From Streptomyces mangrovi (lineage in GTDB: Bacteria; Actinomycetota; Actinomycetes; Streptomycetales; Streptomycetaceae): DNA of 64,000 bases. Below the pieces are notes generated by a model. The model ran no database searches, was not told the origin of the DNA, and saw only the letters and a program-made list of their open reading frames with translations. The stretch lies in assembly GCF_900114215.1 (NCBI RefSeq), contig NZ_FOSG01000015.1, positions 95,919 to 159,918 on the forward strand, read 5' to 3'. The translations under genes and the position numbers were made by a program. How positions within the stretch are numbered: the first letter of the stretch is position 1; each line of letters opens with the position of its first letter. Shown piece after piece: positions 1 through 8,241 of the stretch.

Positions 1-360
1 CGCGCCTCGCAGCTCAACAAGTGCGCCTTCTGCATCGACATGCACCTGACCGACGCCCGCAAGATGGACATCCCCCGGCTCAAGCTGGACCTGCTCGACG
101 CCTGGGAGGAGGCCCAGGGCCTCTACACCGACAAGGAGCAGGCCGCCCTCGCCCTCACCGAGGCGGTCACCCGGCTGGACGGCGGCACACCGCAGGGGCA
201 CTACGTTCCGGACGAGGTCTACGAGCGGGCGGCGAAGAACTTCGAGGAGACCGAACTGGCCCACCTGATCTCGCAGATCGTCTCCATCAACGCCTGGAAC
301 CGCTTCCAGGTGGCCACCCGCGCCGTCCCGGGCTCGCTCAGGGACAAGAGCGGACGGTGA
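1..360 (+). CDS. AhpD/carboxymuconolactone decarboxylase-like protein (5' truncated by window edge)
   Basis: The reading frame is open from base 1 and ends at TGA 358-360, so only the last 119 residues are visible. Residues 8-15 of the fragment form the C-x-x-C-x3-H motif (CAFCIDMH) of the AhpD / carboxymuconolactone decarboxylase fold, where the two cysteines carry the peroxidase or disulfide-reductase activity. The rest is helical, as expected for this all-alpha family (usually about 150 residues). The stop overlaps the GTG start of the next gene by 3 nt, which suggests co-translation. A sigma-factor partner, common for these genes in actinobacteria, would lie outside the window. The family call is firm; the substrate is unknown. 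Confidence 0.85.
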   Translation, partial: RASQLNKCAFCIDMHLTDARKMDIPRLKLDLLDAWEEAQGLYTDKEQAALALTEAVTRLDGGTPQGHYVPDEVYERAAKNFEETELAHLISQIVSINAWNRFQVATRAVPGSLRDKSGR

Positions 361-1133
361 CCACCCGCGCCCGGGGCGCGGGGGACGCGGTGGGCGCGGT
401 GGGCGCGGTGGGCGCCTTCCGCGCCCTCCACCACGGCGACGCGCCCCTGGTCCTGCCCAATGTCTGGGACGCGGTGAGCGCCCGCGCCTTCGCCGACGCG
501 GGCTTCCCCGCGCTGGCCACCTCCAGCAGCGCGGTGGCCGCCACCCTGGGGTACGCCGACGGCGAGGACACCCCGCCCGGCGAGATGTTCGCGGCCGTCG
601 CCCGGATCGTCCGCGCGGTGGACGTCCCCGTCACCGCCGACATCGAGCGGGGCTACGGGCTGGCCCCGCGGGAGATCGCCGAGCGGCTGCTGGAGGCCGG
701 GGCGGTCGGCTGCAACCTGGAGGACTCCGAACCGGCCGCACGGGGGTTGGCCGATCCGGGGCGCCAGGCGGAGCGGCTGGCCGCGGTGTGCGCGGCGGCG
801 GACGGACGGCTTCTGGTCAACGCCCGGATCGACACCTATCTGCGCGGCGCGGACGACCCGTCGGCGGCCGCGGTGGAGCGCGGGCGGCTGTACGCGGCGG
901 CGGGCGCCGAGTGCGTCTTCCCCATCGCCGCGCCCCCGGACCATCTGCCGGTGCTGGCCGCGCGGATCGGCGCCCCGGTCAACGCCCTGTGCCGCCCCGG
1001 CTCCCCCTCCCCCGCCGAACTGGGCGCCCTGGGCGCCTCCCGCGTCACCTTCGGCGGCTCGCTCCACGACCGCGCCGCCGCCGCCGTCGCGGAACTGGCG
1101 GCCGGACTGCACGGCGGCCGGGGTCGTCTTTGA
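357..1133 (+). CDS. isocitrate lyase / PEP mutase superfamily protein
   Basis: 258-residue protein of the ICL/PEPM superfamily (TIM barrel that makes or breaks C-C or C-P bonds of alpha-oxyacids). Visible family features are LPNVWDAVSARAF near residue 27, the metal-site region VTADIERGYG near residue 85, and NLEDSE near residue 115. It lacks the KKCGH catalytic loop of true isocitrate lyases, so it belongs with the methylisocitrate-lyase-like or oxaloacetate-decarboxylase-like members of unknown substrate. GTG at 357 was chosen because it overlaps the upstream stop (GTGA). The N-terminus carries a short VGAVGAVGA repeat. The reaction cannot be named from sequence alone. Confidence 0.85.
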   Translation: MTTRARGAGDAVGAVGAVGAFRALHHGDAPLVLPNVWDAVSARAFADAGFPALATSSSAVAATLGYADGEDTPPGEMFAAVARIVRAVDVPVTADIERGYGLAPREIAERLLEAGAVGCNLEDSEPAARGLADPGRQAERLAAVCAAADGRLLVNARIDTYLRGADDPSAAAVERGRLYAAAGAECVFPIAAPPDHLPVLAARIGAPVNALCRPGSPSPAELGALGASRVTFGGSLHDRAAAAVAELAAGLHGGRGRL

Positions 1134-1314
1134 GCCAACTTGCCGGCGGCCGTGCCGCAATCGCGGCAGTGGGTTGCGCACGCCCCGGCGGTTGGTGACG
1201 ATCTCTCAGGAGGCGCCGAGAACCGACACCCGCCGACCGCCCCACGGCGCCGTCCCCTCCAGGACCCCGAAGGCGACGCCGCGCGGTGCGGAAGGCGCCG
1301 GAAAGGACACATCG

Positions 1315-1917
1315 GTGGCAGCGTCCCCCCTGCGCTTACCGGGCCGCCGCCGTGCCCGTTTCCGGGAGATGCAGCGCGCCTGCGAAAGACGCCTCGCCGA
1401 GATCGGCGTCGTCTCCGGTCACGGCGACGCCGCGGACACCGCGGGCGTCATGGACGCCGAGGGCATCACGGCCGTCTGCGAACAGGTGGGCCGCCGGCGC
1501 GGGCGCACCATCCGCCTCGTCCCGATGGAGCTGGAGGAGCCGCTGCTCCACGGTCTGTGGATCGCCCTGCCGGACACGGACGTCATCGTCTACCGGGCGA
1601 ACACCAGCAGGCCCCACCAGGAGCACATCATCGCCCACGAACTCTCCCACATCATCTGCGAGCACGACTTCGGCGCGCTCCCCGGGCCGGCCGTGCCGGC
1701 GCATCTCTTCCCGGAGGCCGATCCGGACCTCGTCCGCAGGTCGCTGAAGCGCTCCGCCTACGACGACAGGGCCGAGCAGGAGGCCGAGATGATGGCGTCG
1801 CTCATCCTGGCGCACGCCCGCCGCAGGGCCGCCCCCGACCCGGAGGAAGCCGACGCCCTGCCGCCCGAGGAGGCCACCGTGATGGCCCGCGTGGAAAGCG
1901 TCGTCGGCCGCGGATGA
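1315..1917 (+). CDS. ImmA/IrrE-type metallopeptidase-like protein
   Basis: About 200 residues with the zinc-metallopeptidase motif HELSH (H-E-x-x-H) in the middle and a downstream acidic stretch (EQEAEMMASLIL) that would supply the third ligand, as in ImmA/IrrE proteases. These proteases cleave repressors or act as toxin-like partners. An upstream TTG at 1174 would extend the protein, but GTG 1315 has a good ribosome site (GGAAAGGA) 8 nt ahead and removes a low-complexity Arg/Pro leader. The stop overlaps the ATG of the next membrane gene (ATGA). In Streptomyces this family is often annotated as a toxin component and paired with a MAB_1171c-like protein. The usual small XRE partner is not seen here. 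Confidence 0.8.
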   Translation: MAASPLRLPGRRRARFREMQRACERRLAEIGVVSGHGDAADTAGVMDAEGITAVCEQVGRRRGRTIRLVPMELEEPLLHGLWIALPDTDVIVYRANTSRPHQEHIIAHELSHIICEHDFGALPGPAVPAHLFPEADPDLVRRSLKRSAYDDRAEQEAEMMASLILAHARRRAAPDPEEADALPPEEATVMARVESVVGRG

Positions 1918-3179
1918 TCTACGACGTCCTGTCCCATCTGTGCGCCCTCGTCGGGCTGGCCGCGTTCTGCTACAAGCTCCCCGAACTCCTGCGGCGCAGG
2001 GGCGACCCGGCCCTGTGGGCCCTGGAGATCTACTTCCTGTGCTCCGGGATCAGCTTCCTCATCGACCTCAACTGGCTGCGCGACGACGTCTCCCGCCTGT
2101 TCGGCTACCCGAACCTCACCACACTCCTGACGCAGGCCGCCGTGGTCGTGCTGACGGCCGCCCAGCAGGTCGTACTGGTCCACTGGTCGCATCCGCCCGA
2201 GCGGGCGGCGGTCCTGGCGAGGCGGCGCGTGCTGGCGTTCTCCGCCGCGCTGGCGGTCCTGGTCGTGCTGTTCTTCGTCGTGGAGCCCTACCGGCAGACC
2301 GCCTCCGCCGAGGGCACCCTGCTGAGCAACATGCGGGACCGCGACTACGCGGGATACCTGCTCCTCTACATCACCGTCTGCGCGGTGGGGCAGGTCGGGG
2401 CCGTACGGCTGTCCTACCGCTACGCGCGCATCGCCCGCCGCACCTGGCTGCGCGCGGGCATGTGGACGGTCACCGCCGGCGCCTCGCTCATCCTGCTCTA
2501 CTGCGCCATCCGCTACACCCAGATCACCGGCACCCAGCTCGGCCACGACATGAGCGCCTGGGAGCCCGCGTACTGGCTGGCCGGGAGCGTGGGGGCACTG
2601 CTGCAGGTGTTCGGCTGGACGGTGCCGTCCTGGGGGCCCGCCCTCTCCGGCCGGCTGCGCGGCTACCGCTCCTACCTGCGACTGCGCCCCCTGTGGTGGG
2701 CCCTGTACGAGGCGGTGCCGGCGATCGCGCTCGAACCGCCGCCCAGGCGGCCGCTGGACCTGCTCCCGCCGGCCGGCCTCGACTACCGGCTCCACCGGCG
2801 CGTCATCGAGATCCTCGACGGCTGCCACGCCCTGGGCCCGCACCTGCCGCGCGGCACGGAACGGGGCTCCCCCGCCGACGAGGCCCGGCTGCTGAGGTCC
2901 GCCCTCGACGCGCGGGCCGGGGCCCCGGCGGACCCCCCGCCCTCCCTGCCCGCCGCACCGCCCCCGCCGGCCGAACACCGGGGCGGCTCCGGCAGCTCGG
3001 GCGGCTTCGCGCAGGAGGTGGCCTGGCTGTCCGAGGTGGCCAGGGCCTTCGCCCGGCTCCCCGCCGCCCGCCCGGCCGCCTCACGGGCCGCGGCAGAACG
3101 GACCGCAGCCGAACGGGCGGCCTCCGAACAGGCGGCATCCGAACGGGCCGCAGCACCGCGGGGAAGCGATCACTCCTGA
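1914..3179 (+). CDS. MAB_1171c-like integral membrane protein
   Basis: 421-residue membrane protein with about seven hydrophobic segments in the first 240 residues, followed by a soluble tail. The size, topology and position directly behind an ImmA-like gene match the MAB_1171c putative transporter family. The soluble tail is Pro/Ala rich and ends in an imperfect repeat built on AAER/ASEQ/ASER, probably a helical linker. ATG 1914 overlaps the upstream TGA, so the two genes are translationally coupled and likely act together, for example as membrane sensor or anchor plus protease. That job is inferred from context; no transport activity is proven for the family. Confidence 0.7.
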   Translation: MIYDVLSHLCALVGLAAFCYKLPELLRRRGDPALWALEIYFLCSGISFLIDLNWLRDDVSRLFGYPNLTTLLTQAAVVVLTAAQQVVLVHWSHPPERAAVLARRRVLAFSAALAVLVVLFFVVEPYRQTASAEGTLLSNMRDRDYAGYLLLYITVCAVGQVGAVRLSYRYARIARRTWLRAGMWTVTAGASLILLYCAIRYTQITGTQLGHDMSAWEPAYWLAGSVGALLQVFGWTVPSWGPALSGRLRGYRSYLRLRPLWWALYEAVPAIALEPPPRRPLDLLPPAGLDYRLHRRVIEILDGCHALGPHLPRGTERGSPADEARLLRSALDARAGAPADPPPSLPAAPPPPAEHRGGSGSSGGFAQEVAWLSEVARAFARLPAARPAASRAAAERTAAERAASEQAASERAAAPRGSDHS

Positions 3180-3251
3180 TCCCTGCCCCTGCCTCCCGAT
3201 CCCCGCCTCCTGACTCCTGGCTCCGCCAGGACCGAACCCGCCAGGAAACCG

Positions 3252-4226
3252 ATGGAACCCCGCCCGCCCTCTCCGCCGGACGTCCGCGCCATGACGGCCG
3301 AACTCCTCGCGCTCGACCGGACGCTGGGAGCACGCCACGCCGCTCCCGTGGCGCTGCGGTCCGTGCGGGCGGTCGAGGCGGCCGAGGCGGTGGGGGCCCT
3401 CGGCACAGCGGCCGCGGACCCGGCGGACCTCGCCGACCTCGCGGAGTTCTTCGAGGTCGCCGCCTGGATCCTGTTCGACGCCGAGCGGCACGGGCCGTCG
3501 TACCGCCTCAACCGGCGGGCGCTCGCCCTGACCCGCCGCCTGCCCGGGGAGGAGCGCTCCATCGAGCTGCTGGTGCTCTCCGTGCTGAGCATGCAGCAGG
3601 CCCACCTCATGCGCCCCCGCGCGTCCCTGCGCACCTCCGCGGCCGTCCTGGCCGGGCGGGACCTGCCGCCGCGGGTGGCCGCCCTGTTCCATGTGCGCCA
3701 GGCGCGCGCGTACGCCCAGCTCGGCGACGGGGCGCGGGCGCTGCGCTCCCTCGACACCGCCCGGGAGATGTCCGCGGACGGCCCCTCGAAGCGGGATCCC
3801 GCCTGGAGCTGGTGGTTCGACCGCGCCGAACTCGACGGCCACCACGGGCTCGTCCTGGCCGACCTGGGGGACGCGGAGGGGGCCGCGGCCCTGCTCCACG
3901 CGGCCGTCGCGTCCGACGGCGGTCCCGCCTACCGCGCCCTGTTCGCCGCCGACCTCGCCCGCGTCCTGGCCCGCGCGGGCGCGTGGCGCGAGACGGACGC
4001 CCTGCTGTCCGCCCTGGCGGAGAGCGCTCCCCGCATGGGGTCCGTACGCGCCCTGAACTCCCTGCGGCAGGCGGTCGCCGCCGTCGGGGAGGGCCGCCGG
4101 GTGCCGCGCGCGCTGCGCGGCACCACCGAAGACCTGGCCGGGCTGCTCGCACGGGAACTCCCCCGCGGGCGGCCCGGTGAGGAAGAAGTCCACCACCCGC
4201 CCACCGAGCCGACGGAGTCCCGATGA
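3252..4226 (+). CDS. TPR-like helical repeat protein, function unknown
   Basis: 324 residues, almost entirely alpha-helical, with Ala/Leu-spaced helix pairs resembling tetratricopeptide repeats (for example VRQARAYAQLGDGARALRSLDTA and HHGLVLADLGDAEGAAALLHAAV regions). Proteins of this kind usually form the C-terminal sensor half of Streptomyces XRE regulators, but no helix-turn-helix is visible at this N-terminus, so it is either a stand-alone adaptor or a regulator that lost its DNA-binding half. ATG 3252 is preceded by CAGGAAACC. The stop overlaps the next gene's ATG (ATGA), which couples it to the secreted DUF3574 protein. Confidence 0.6.
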   Translation: MEPRPPSPPDVRAMTAELLALDRTLGARHAAPVALRSVRAVEAAEAVGALGTAAADPADLADLAEFFEVAAWILFDAERHGPSYRLNRRALALTRRLPGEERSIELLVLSVLSMQQAHLMRPRASLRTSAAVLAGRDLPPRVAALFHVRQARAYAQLGDGARALRSLDTAREMSADGPSKRDPAWSWWFDRAELDGHHGLVLADLGDAEGAAALLHAAVASDGGPAYRALFAADLARVLARAGAWRETDALLSALAESAPRMGSVRALNSLRQAVAAVGEGRRVPRALRGTTEDLAGLLARELPRGRPGEEEVHHPPTEPTESR

Positions 4227-4735
4227 CACCGCACACCTCCCGCCCCGCCCGCCGCACCCGCCTCGCCGTCCTGCTGGCGGCCCTGCTCTGCGCGGCGGGC
4301 GCGTCCACCGCGTTCACCACCACGCTCCAGACGGGGGACGCCAGACCCGCCGCCGCCCGCGCCGAGGTGTCCGGGACGTCCGGGACGTACAAGTCCCCCC
4401 ACACCGAGCCGTACGTGCGCACCCAGCTCTTCTTCGGCACCGGCCGCCACGGCGGCGAGCCGCCGATCACCGAGGAGCAGTTCATGGACTTCCTGAACAA
4501 GTACGTCACCCCGCGCTTCCCCGACGGCCTCACCCTCCAGGAGGGCTACGGCCAGTGGCGCGACAGGACCGGCTCCATCAACGGCGAGCGCTCCTACGAG
4601 CTGATCCTGCTCTACCCCCGCGAGCAGGCCGAGGCCCGCGACGCCGACATCGAGTACCTCCGGAACCGGTACACCAGGATGTACGAGCTGGAGTCCGTCG
4701 GCCGGGTGGACGAGCAGGTGCGCGCCGACTTCTGA
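4223..4735 (+). CDS. secreted DUF3574-like protein
   Basis: 170-residue protein with a clear export signal: twin arginine-rich N-terminus, then LAVLLAALLCAAG. After a short linker comes a compact domain beginning PYVRTQLFFGTGR, with EEQFMDFLNKYVTPRFPDG and a closing YELILLYP strand, the pattern of DUF3574. The domain looks like a small alpha/beta sandwich; its biochemical role is unknown. Its start overlaps the stop of the TPR-like gene. A 16-bp hairpin terminator follows at 4758-4796, so this is the last gene of the 1315-4735 run. Confidence 0.75.
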   Translation: MTPHTSRPARRTRLAVLLAALLCAAGASTAFTTTLQTGDARPAAARAEVSGTSGTYKSPHTEPYVRTQLFFGTGRHGGEPPITEEQFMDFLNKYVTPRFPDGLTLQEGYGQWRDRTGSINGERSYELILLYPREQAEARDADIEYLRNRYTRMYELESVGRVDEQVRADF

Positions 4736-4757
4736 GGCCCCGCCTCCCCGCCCGTGT

Positions 4758-4796
4758 CCCGTCCCCCGCCGGATCGTTGTTCCGGCGGGGGACGGG
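4758..4796 (+). terminator. strong GC-rich hairpin terminator
   Basis: Perfect 16-bp inverted repeat (4758-4773 with 4781-4796) around a 7-nt loop, 22 bases after the DUF3574 stop. There is no U-tract, as is usual in Streptomyces. Confidence 0.85.
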
Positions 4797-4894
4797 TTCC
4801 GGCATCGAGGCCCTCACCTGGCGCATGATGGTGGCGTCCCCCGTGAGGCAGGCAGTCCGGCACGAACGTGCACGGCCACAGCGAGGGACCAACC

Positions 4895-5492
4895 GTGAAA
4901 GATCCCGTGACGACACCGCTGCCCGACCGGGGACCGTACGACATGCTCCACACCTACGCGCGGATCGAGCAGACCGGACTGCCCGAGGGCCTGCGAGCCG
5001 AGCTCATCGGAGAGGAGGTTCATCCCTCCGAGACCCACGAACCACCACAACTGGATCTACAGCGAGCTGCACCACCTTCTCGCCCATCACTCCAGGGAAC
5101 GCGGCTGGTCCGTCACCAACACCACCACCGTCGCCCTCCCCGCCACCGGCGAGCGCTACGTCCCCGATCTCCTGATCTGCGAGTCGGCCGTGCTGCGCGA
5201 CGCCCGGGAGTGGCAGGTCCCCGCCGAGGACGTGCTGCTCGTCGGTGAGATCACCTCGATGTCCACGGTCCTGCGCGACCGCAAGAACAAGGCGCAGGGC
5301 TACGGCCGGTCGCGCGTACCGCTCTACCTGCTGGTGGACCCGCTGGACGGGGAGGGAAGCGCGACGGTGTTCGCCGAGCCGGACGGTTCCGGCCGCTACC
5401 GGGTGGAGCACCGGGTGCTGTTCGGCGAGAGGTTCACGCTCCCCGAGCCGTTCGGCCTGGAGATCGACACCTCGGTCCTCCGCCCGGAGTGA
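4895..5492 (+). pseudogene. Uma2 (DUF820) family endonuclease-like gene with +1 frameshift
   Basis: The Uma2 fold is split over two frames. The first frame (GTG 4895, with GAGGGA upstream) gives the N-terminal part to RAELIGEE near 5017. The second frame continues with TNHHNWIYSELHHLL, then the restriction-like core: YVPDLLI, a glutamate in VGEITS, and the C-terminal Y-x-x-A-x-I-P-x-Y-L-L-V region as GYGRSRVPLYLLVD. It ends at TGA 5490-5492. Removing one G from the GGAGGTT run at about 5014-5020 restores a single frame. It is a real inactivation, a programmed shift or a sequencing error; these cannot be told apart here. Uma2 proteins are PD-(D/E)XK-like nucleases of unknown role. Two intact paralogues lie at 59-60.6 kb. 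Confidence 0.75.
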
Positions 5493-5496
5493 CCTC

Positions 5497-5533
5497 GCGC
5501 CGGCGCCGTCCCCATCGCGGACGGCGCCGGCGC
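5497..5533 (+). terminator. hairpin terminator after the Uma2 pseudogene
   Basis: Perfect 15-bp stem (5497-5511 with 5519-5533), loop of 7 nt, starting 5 bases after the Uma2 stop codon. Confidence 0.8.
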
Positions 5534-5596
5534 CCCGTAATGGGCGATCCGCCGCCCGATCTCCCTCAGGTCCGTTCCCTCGTCCATCCCCGCACC

Positions 5597-5630
5597 TCCG
5601 TGAATCAAGGACATCCGCTTGATTCACGGA
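5597..5630. repeat. perfect 13-bp inverted repeat, unexplained
   Basis: TCCGTGAATCAAG (5597-5609) and its exact reverse complement (5618-5630) are separated by 8 nt. It is noticeably AT-richer than its surroundings and lies between the Uma2 terminator and the VOC-gene promoter, in a 359-bp stretch (5493-5851) without any supported gene. It could be an operator or a second terminator. No transposase is nearby. Confidence 0.6.
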
Positions 5631-5816
5631 CTGCTCCGGCCTCCATTCACCAGACAGCGCCGCACGTGCGTCTCACCGCGCCGGGCCGCGCCACCGGCCC
5701 CGGCCCGGAACGGCGGGCAAGCCCCTTCGACGCATCGGCTCCGGCCCGTCCCTGCCACACGGCACAGCGGCGGCCGCGAGGGTCCCTTTCGCCGGAACCC
5801 CTGCTCCCAAAACGAA

Positions 5817-5845
5817 TTGAGCGAAGGAATCGCCTCGCTTACGGT
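5817..5845 (+). promoter_or_regulatory. predicted housekeeping-type promoter of the VOC gene
   Basis: TTGAGC (5817-5822) and TACGGT (5840-5845) are spaced by 17 bp. The expected transcription start falls at or just before the ATG at 5852, and no ribosome site is visible, so the mRNA is probably leaderless. Confidence 0.55.
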
Positions 5846-5851
5846 TGGCCG

Positions 5852-6286
5852 ATGGCATCGCTCAGACAGGTCCAGGTCACCTTCGACTGCGCGGAACCGG
5901 AGCGCCTCGCCCGCTTCTGGTGCGAGGTACTGGGGTACGTCGTACCGCCGCCCCCGGAGGGGTTCGCCACCTGGGACGACTACAGCGGCTCGCTGCCGCC
6001 CGAGGAGCGGGACTCGTGGTTCGCCTGCGTCGATCCCTCCGGTGCGGGCCCGCGGCTGTTCTTCCAGCGCGTTCCCGAGGGCAAGACCGCCAAGAACCGG
6101 GTGCACCTCGACGTGCGGGCCGGCGCCGGGCTCGTGGGTGACGAGCGCCTGGCCACCCTTGAGGCCGAATGCGCACGGCTGATGGCTCTCGGCGCGAAAC
6201 ACGTGCTGACGCAGCGCGCCGACGGCGTCAACGAGTCGTGCATCACGATGCAGGACATCGAGGGCAACGAGTTCTGCCTCGACTGA
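5852..6286 (+). CDS. VOC (glyoxalase/bleomycin-resistance fold) family protein
   Basis: 144-residue protein with the paired beta-alpha-beta-beta-beta units of the vicinal oxygen chelate superfamily: VQVTFDCAEPERLARFWCEVLGY at the start and MQDIEGNEFCLD at the end, where the final Glu is a typical metal ligand. The middle has NRVHLDVRAG. Members include glyoxalases, dioxygenases and antibiotic-binding proteins; this subgroup (DUF-type glyoxalase_6-like) has no assigned substrate. ATG 5852 was chosen over longer frames because homologous sequence begins there and a promoter sits immediately upstream. Confidence 0.85.
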   Translation: MASLRQVQVTFDCAEPERLARFWCEVLGYVVPPPPEGFATWDDYSGSLPPEERDSWFACVDPSGAGPRLFFQRVPEGKTAKNRVHLDVRAGAGLVGDERLATLEAECARLMALGAKHVLTQRADGVNESCITMQDIEGNEFCLD

Positions 6287-6345
6287 CCGCCCTCCGCGAA
6301 CGGACCCGCGAAGCCCCGGAACTCCCTCGACTCCTCCGGCCGGTG

Positions 6346-6966
6346 TCAGTCCTGCGAGTTCGCCTGACCGTGCGCGATGTCGACGACGATCCGGTTCTCT
6401 TCGGCCTTCACCCGGAACCCCGCCCGGCCGCCGCCTTCGGGGTCCACACCGATCCCTACACCCATCTCTCCCTCGAAGACCCCCAGGTCCCGTACCTCGC
6501 GGATGGCGGAAGTGCCTTCCCGGTCCTCGAAGGTGCTCCGCGGTGTGACTCCGACGAAGACGATCTTCAGCCGGTGCTCGCCGGCGATGCGGACCTCCTC
6601 GCCCAGCCCGCCGTGGCGCAGCGTGTCCACGTACTCGGCGAAGTAGTCCGGAACCCCGTCCGCGAACTCGAAGCTGATCCGGTCGTACGCGTCGTGGCCG
6701 CTCACCCGTACGTCCTTGAGCGCCGGAGCGGCGGACGCGCCCGTCCACCGGCCCTCCCCCGACTTCCTGGACGCGTCCTGCGGGGCTCCCGCCGGCCGGT
6801 CGCCCGCCTCCGGGGACGGCGAGGGGGCGCCGGGGCCGGAGACGCTCGCGGACTCCTCGGCCGTGGGGACGGGCTCCCCGGCGCTGTTCGGGCCCCCGCC
6901 GCCGCAGCCGGCCATGAGCAGGACGGCCGCGAGGGTGGTCGCGGACAGGGCGCAACGGCGCGGCAT
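6346..6966 (-). CDS. AMIN-like domain lipoprotein
   Basis: 206 residues. Residues 1-21 are a lipoprotein signal ending in the lipobox LMAGC, so the protein should be anchored to the outer face of the membrane. A Ser/Pro/Gly-rich linker follows (to about residue 80). The C-terminal domain has ALKDVRVSGHDAYDRISFEF, a beta-rich pattern like the AMIN-like domain (DUF4460-like group) found in actinobacterial lipoproteins. Such domains are thought to bind cell-wall polymers. It converges with the VOC gene; no clear terminator separates them. Confidence 0.7.
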   Translation of the reverse strand: MPRRCALSATTLAAVLLMAGCGGGGPNSAGEPVPTAEESASVSGPGAPSPSPEAGDRPAGAPQDASRKSGEGRWTGASAAPALKDVRVSGHDAYDRISFEFADGVPDYFAEYVDTLRHGGLGEEVRIAGEHRLKIVFVGVTPRSTFEDREGTSAIREVRDLGVFEGEMGVGIGVDPEGGGRAGFRVKAEENRIVVDIAHGQANSQD

Positions 6967-7149
6967 GGTGAACTCCGCTAAGTGGGCGACCGGATGAGGA
7001 CGGCTTGGGGATCCCGCAGGTAAACGGTCACACAGGGGGTGATCCTCTACCAAGAGCGGACGCCCCTCCGGAAGTCGCCGTACCGCTCCGGTGCGCCCCG
7101 CACCGGGTGGGCGTCCCCTCCCCACCCGGCAGGCGCGCGGCCGTGCGGG

Positions 7150-7263
7150 TCAGCCGCGGTGGGCGGCCTGGGCCAGGAGGACCACGGCCACGGTGGAGAC
7201 GGTCACCAGGAGGCTGGTCCAGGTGCACGACTCCAGGCGCCTACGGCGCGTGCGGTGGGACAT
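7150..7263 (-). CDS. 37-residue single-pass membrane peptide
   Basis: Very small ORF missed by length filters. It starts with a strongly basic MSHRTRRRRLESC and continues into a hydrophobic segment (TSLLVTVSTVAVVLLAQAA) ending in HRG: one membrane span, N-terminus inside. Its ATG overlaps the TGA of the gene upstream (TGATG arrangement at 7261-7265), which is the main reason to believe it is translated. It closes a three-gene leftward operon (8146 to 7150). Function unknown. Confidence 0.5.
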   Translation of the reverse strand: MSHRTRRRRLESCTWTSLLVTVSTVAVVLLAQAAHRG

Positions 7264-7757
7264 CACCCCCGGCACCCTCTCCGGTCCGGGCAGCCGAACG
7301 GGGCTGTGTGGTCGGCGGGTTCGGCAGGTCGGGCCGGTTCGGCGATACGGCGGGCGTGGATGGTGAGGGCGGCGGTCTCGTACGTCCAGCCGGGCCCGGT
7401 GTCCGCCTCGGCCCGGACGCGGGCCGGGTCGTGGAAGACCGGCGGGGCCAGGCAGCCGCGCATCCCGCGCAGTATCGCGGGCACGTCCTGCCCGAGCAGT
7501 ACGCCGTGGAGCAGGCGCGGCAGGAGCCGGTACGGGTCCTGCTCCGGCCGTACGGTCCAGCACAGCCGGTACCAGTGCCCGGCGCCGGGAGGCGGCGCGG
7601 CGGCGGGTTCTGGCGCACCGGGCGCGGGGTGGCACGGGCAGGCGCACGCCAGGTGGCGGACGCCGGGGACACCGCTGTCGCGCGGTTCGCCGTCGGCGCA
7701 GCGCCCGTGCCGGCCGATCACGCAGGACGGGGAGCGGTACTCCGTCTCGTTCACCAT
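7263..7757 (-). CDS. hypothetical Cys-rich protein
   Basis: 164 residues, no recognised family. The first 45 residues contain four cysteines in a C-x10-C ... C-x-C pattern together with histidines (SPSCVIGRHGRCADGE; HLACACPCHP), which looks like a small zinc-binding module. The rest contains two Trp/Tyr-rich stretches. ATG 7757 was chosen because it lies inside the last codons of the upstream gene (overlap of 7 nt), typical operon coupling here. The operon is divergent from two GntR-type regulators and is probably controlled by the AT-rich operator region at 8242-8308. Confidence 0.55.
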   Translation of the reverse strand: MVNETEYRSPSCVIGRHGRCADGEPRDSGVPGVRHLACACPCHPAPGAPEPAAAPPPGAGHWYRLCWTVRPEQDPYRLLPRLLHGVLLGQDVPAILRGMRGCLAPPVFHDPARVRAEADTGPGWTYETAALTIHARRIAEPARPAEPADHTAPFGCPDRRGCRG

Positions 7758-8146
7758 CGGGCACCCCCGGCCGCCGCGTGGATGTTCCGGGTGTCCAGGT
7801 CCAGGCCCATGGTCGCCAGCCACAGCACCCGCCTCCGTCGCCGCCGCGCCGCCCGTTCGTGGGCCGTCCGCTCGTGGGCCGCCCAGTACGGCCGCACCAG
7901 CGCCGAGTCCGCCCCGTCCAGGGGCCGGGCCTGCTCACGGCTGTACGGCGAACGCGGCGCCGGGATCCGGGCGACGGCACTCGCGCCGGTCGGCGCGGGC
8001 CGGGCGGAGGCCGTCCGGCGCAGGGGCGCCGGGGCCTGGACGGGGGTCCTGCGGTGTCGGCCGCTGGCCGGAAGCAGCCGGGCGAGCAGCGCTGCGAGGA
8101 CAGGACGGCGTGCCCGTCCGAGGGCACGCGCGATAAGGTCGCGCAC
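7751..8146 (-). CDS. hypothetical basic protein
   Basis: 131 residues, very arginine-rich (R-rich runs near residues 18-35 and 105-118), with an ending of GLDLDTRNIHAAAGGARW. No known domain is recognised. GTG 8146 has AGGAG about 7 nt upstream, better than an upstream in-frame start. It is the first gene of the leftward three-gene operon. The basic composition would suit binding of nucleic acid or membrane, but that is speculation. Confidence 0.5.
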   Translation of the reverse strand: MRDLIARALGRARRPVLAALLARLLPASGRHRRTPVQAPAPLRRTASARPAPTGASAVARIPAPRSPYSREQARPLDGADSALVRPYWAAHERTAHERAARRRRRRVLWLATMGLDLDTRNIHAAAGGARW

Positions 8147-8241
8147 GTCATCAACTCCTGTGTAGTTGGTGGCCACGCCCCCGGACCGGTTGCGTCGGTC
8201 GCGGGGGTCTTTCCGTTCCGGCGTGAAGCAAATCACACCGT

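Noticed and set aside
6967..7149. extra small genes between the lipoprotein and the 37-residue peptide
   Set aside because: ORFs in both directions lack ribosome sites and have no sensible composition.
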